From Caryophanales bacterium UBA3835 (GTDB lineage Bacteria; Bacillota_I; Bacilli_A; RFN20; CAG-826), in contig DGHZ01000056.1 of assembly GCA_002392945.1 (NCBI GenBank), forward strand, positions 1 to 21,476: a DNA stretch of 21,476 bases, written 5' to 3'. Positions 20,915-21,476 of the stretch are shown one piece after another (the stretch's first letter is position 1; every line of letters starts with the position of its first letter). Both the position numbers and the translations under genes were made by a program. The notes beneath the pieces are model-generated. The model had not been told where the DNA came from. It did not search any database and was given only the letters and a program-made list of their open reading frames with translations.

Positions 20915-21241
20915 TTAGATTGATCCTTCGTAATTATCAACACTTTGGGAATACATAAACCCCTTAATGTCTTTGAAACTATTTGTGCATTCTTTAATGA
21001 CTTTAATAATTGTTGCTAATTGACTCTCTTCAACAATAAATAAGCATAAAGACGAAGTTGTTACTTCTTGTTCTAAATGTCTTAAACCAAAGAAATGATG
21101 ATCTTCTGGAGATTCATCTAGAGCGTGTCTAAGAGATTCAGTAGACACTACTGTAGCGTTAAATCCTTCTTTTTTAAGTTCTTCTAAAGTCTCAACAGCC
21201 TTAGGAGAATTTTCAAGTACTAAATATAAAACTTTTTTCAT
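20915..21241 (-). CDS. Small cytosolic protein, putative antiporter partner
   Basis: 108 residues, no signal peptide or membrane helix. The N-terminus (KKVLYLVLENSPKAVETLEELKKEGFNATVVS) reads as beta-alpha-beta, and a second such unit (SSLCLFIVEESQLATIIKVIKECTN) follows, giving a ferredoxin-like or PII-like fold by pattern only. A histidine-rich loop (ESPEDHHFFGLRHLE) lies between. It ends 6 bp before the antiporter start and follows the YunG-like gene by 16 bp, so all three are probably one operon. A nucleotide- or metal-sensing subunit for the antiporter, which lacks its own regulatory domain, is plausible but not shown. Confidence 0.7.
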   Translation of the reverse strand: MKKVLYLVLENSPKAVETLEELKKEGFNATVVSTESLRHALDESPEDHHFFGLRHLEQEVTTSSLCLFIVEESQLATIIKVIKECTNSFKDIKGFMYSQSVDNYEGSI

Positions 21242-21257
21242 AGTTATTCTTCTTTCG

Positions 21258-21476
21258 TTATCTATTTAATAACTCTTTTAGCTTAGATACAAGATATAAA
21301 TATCTTTCTTTTTTATCTGGGTTAGATAAATGGAATTCTCTATCTTGAGGATATTCTAAAGTGTAAGTTAATTTTGTATCACCAAATTGTTCACTAGTTA
21401 AATCGAAAATCTCCTCTCCAACTTTAGAGAAACAGTGAACATTCCCGTCAACATACACTCCATATATTTCTCCTCC
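21258..21476 (-). CDS. YunG-like protein, C-terminal part (cut by window edge)
   Basis: At least 72 residues; the frame stays open to the last base of the window (GGEIYG precedes the GTG at 21458), so the start is outside and the GTG is not the true start. The visible part, GGEIYGVYVDGNVHCFSKVG followed by FDLTSEQFG and a final helix KKERYLYLVSKLKELL, resembles the C-terminal half of YunG-type proteins (GGEI...HYWNxxxxxxxDLTxxQF pattern, with the His kept). Family function is unknown. First visible gene of the operon with the small protein and antiporter. Confidence 0.65.
   Translation of the reverse strand, partial: GGEIYGVYVDGNVHCFSKVGEEIFDLTSEQFGDTKLTYTLEYPQDREFHLSNPDKKERYLYLVSKLKELLNR

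Noticed and set aside
1..21476. CRISPR array or prophage
   Set aside because: No regularly spaced short repeats and no phage structural or integrase genes were seen.

Overview
The window is 21.5 kb of AT-rich DNA from a low-GC Gram-positive (Bacillota/Mollicutes-like) bacterium. The evidence is the conserved rimP-nusA-rnpM-infB-rbfA / truB-ribF-rpsO translation cluster, a short IF-2, a FakA/FakB/PlsX lipid system, BspA-type leucine-rich repeats and a multi-Ig-domain subtilase. TGA acts as a stop: every reading frame is intact when TGA is read that way, so this is not a code-4 mycoplasma. An uncultured gut lineage near Erysipelotrichia or RF39-type Mollicutes is an inference only. Almost all genes are on the minus strand, so transcription runs from high to low coordinates.

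Layout, low to high coordinates. (1) 1-2200: rpsO, ribF and truB (minus). rpsO has its own promoter and a structured leader; ribF and truB are translationally coupled by a TAATG overlap. (2) 2204-3669: an accessory insertion between truB and rbfA, which are usually adjacent. It holds a DUF1016/YhcG-type PD-(D/E)XK nuclease (minus) and a divergent orphan RelB/DinJ-type antitoxin (plus), separated by a 236-bp region with two clear inverted repeats. (3) 3671-8362: the rimP-nusA-rnpM-infB-rbfA operon, ending at a bidirectional terminator and starting from a promoter followed by three hairpin elements that look like an attenuator. (4) 8369-11784: a four-gene minus-strand operon of a HAD phosphatase, a Sel1-repeat protein, a four-TM protein with BspA-like LRRs, and a LicD-family transferase. 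(5) 11868-12404: a divergent small membrane protein on a nearly leaderless mRNA. (6) 12446-12672: a GC-rich intergenic island encoding at least one standalone structured RNA (about 115 nt, own promoter and terminator) that I cannot assign to a known class. (7) 12682-16678: a fatty-acid activation cluster, fakA-acyl carrier protein-fakB (minus), divergent from plsX (plus), with a 20-bp palindrome between. (8) 16698-19559: a cell-wall/membrane-anchored subtilisin-like protease with several Ig-like domains. (9) 19610-21476: a CPA2-type cation/proton antiporter, a small cytosolic partner protein, and the C-terminal part of a YunG-like gene cut by the window edge.

How the genes work together: blocks 1 and 3 supply translation and ribosome maturation. 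Block 7 would phosphorylate exogenous fatty acids (FakA+FakB), and PlsX would swap acyl-phosphate with acyl-ACP; the ACP encoded inside the operon is a plausible acceptor. Blocks 4 and 8 act at the cell envelope. The most unusual parts are the structured RNA at 12446-12562, the rimP leader, the nuclease/antitoxin insertion and the fakA-plsX palindrome.
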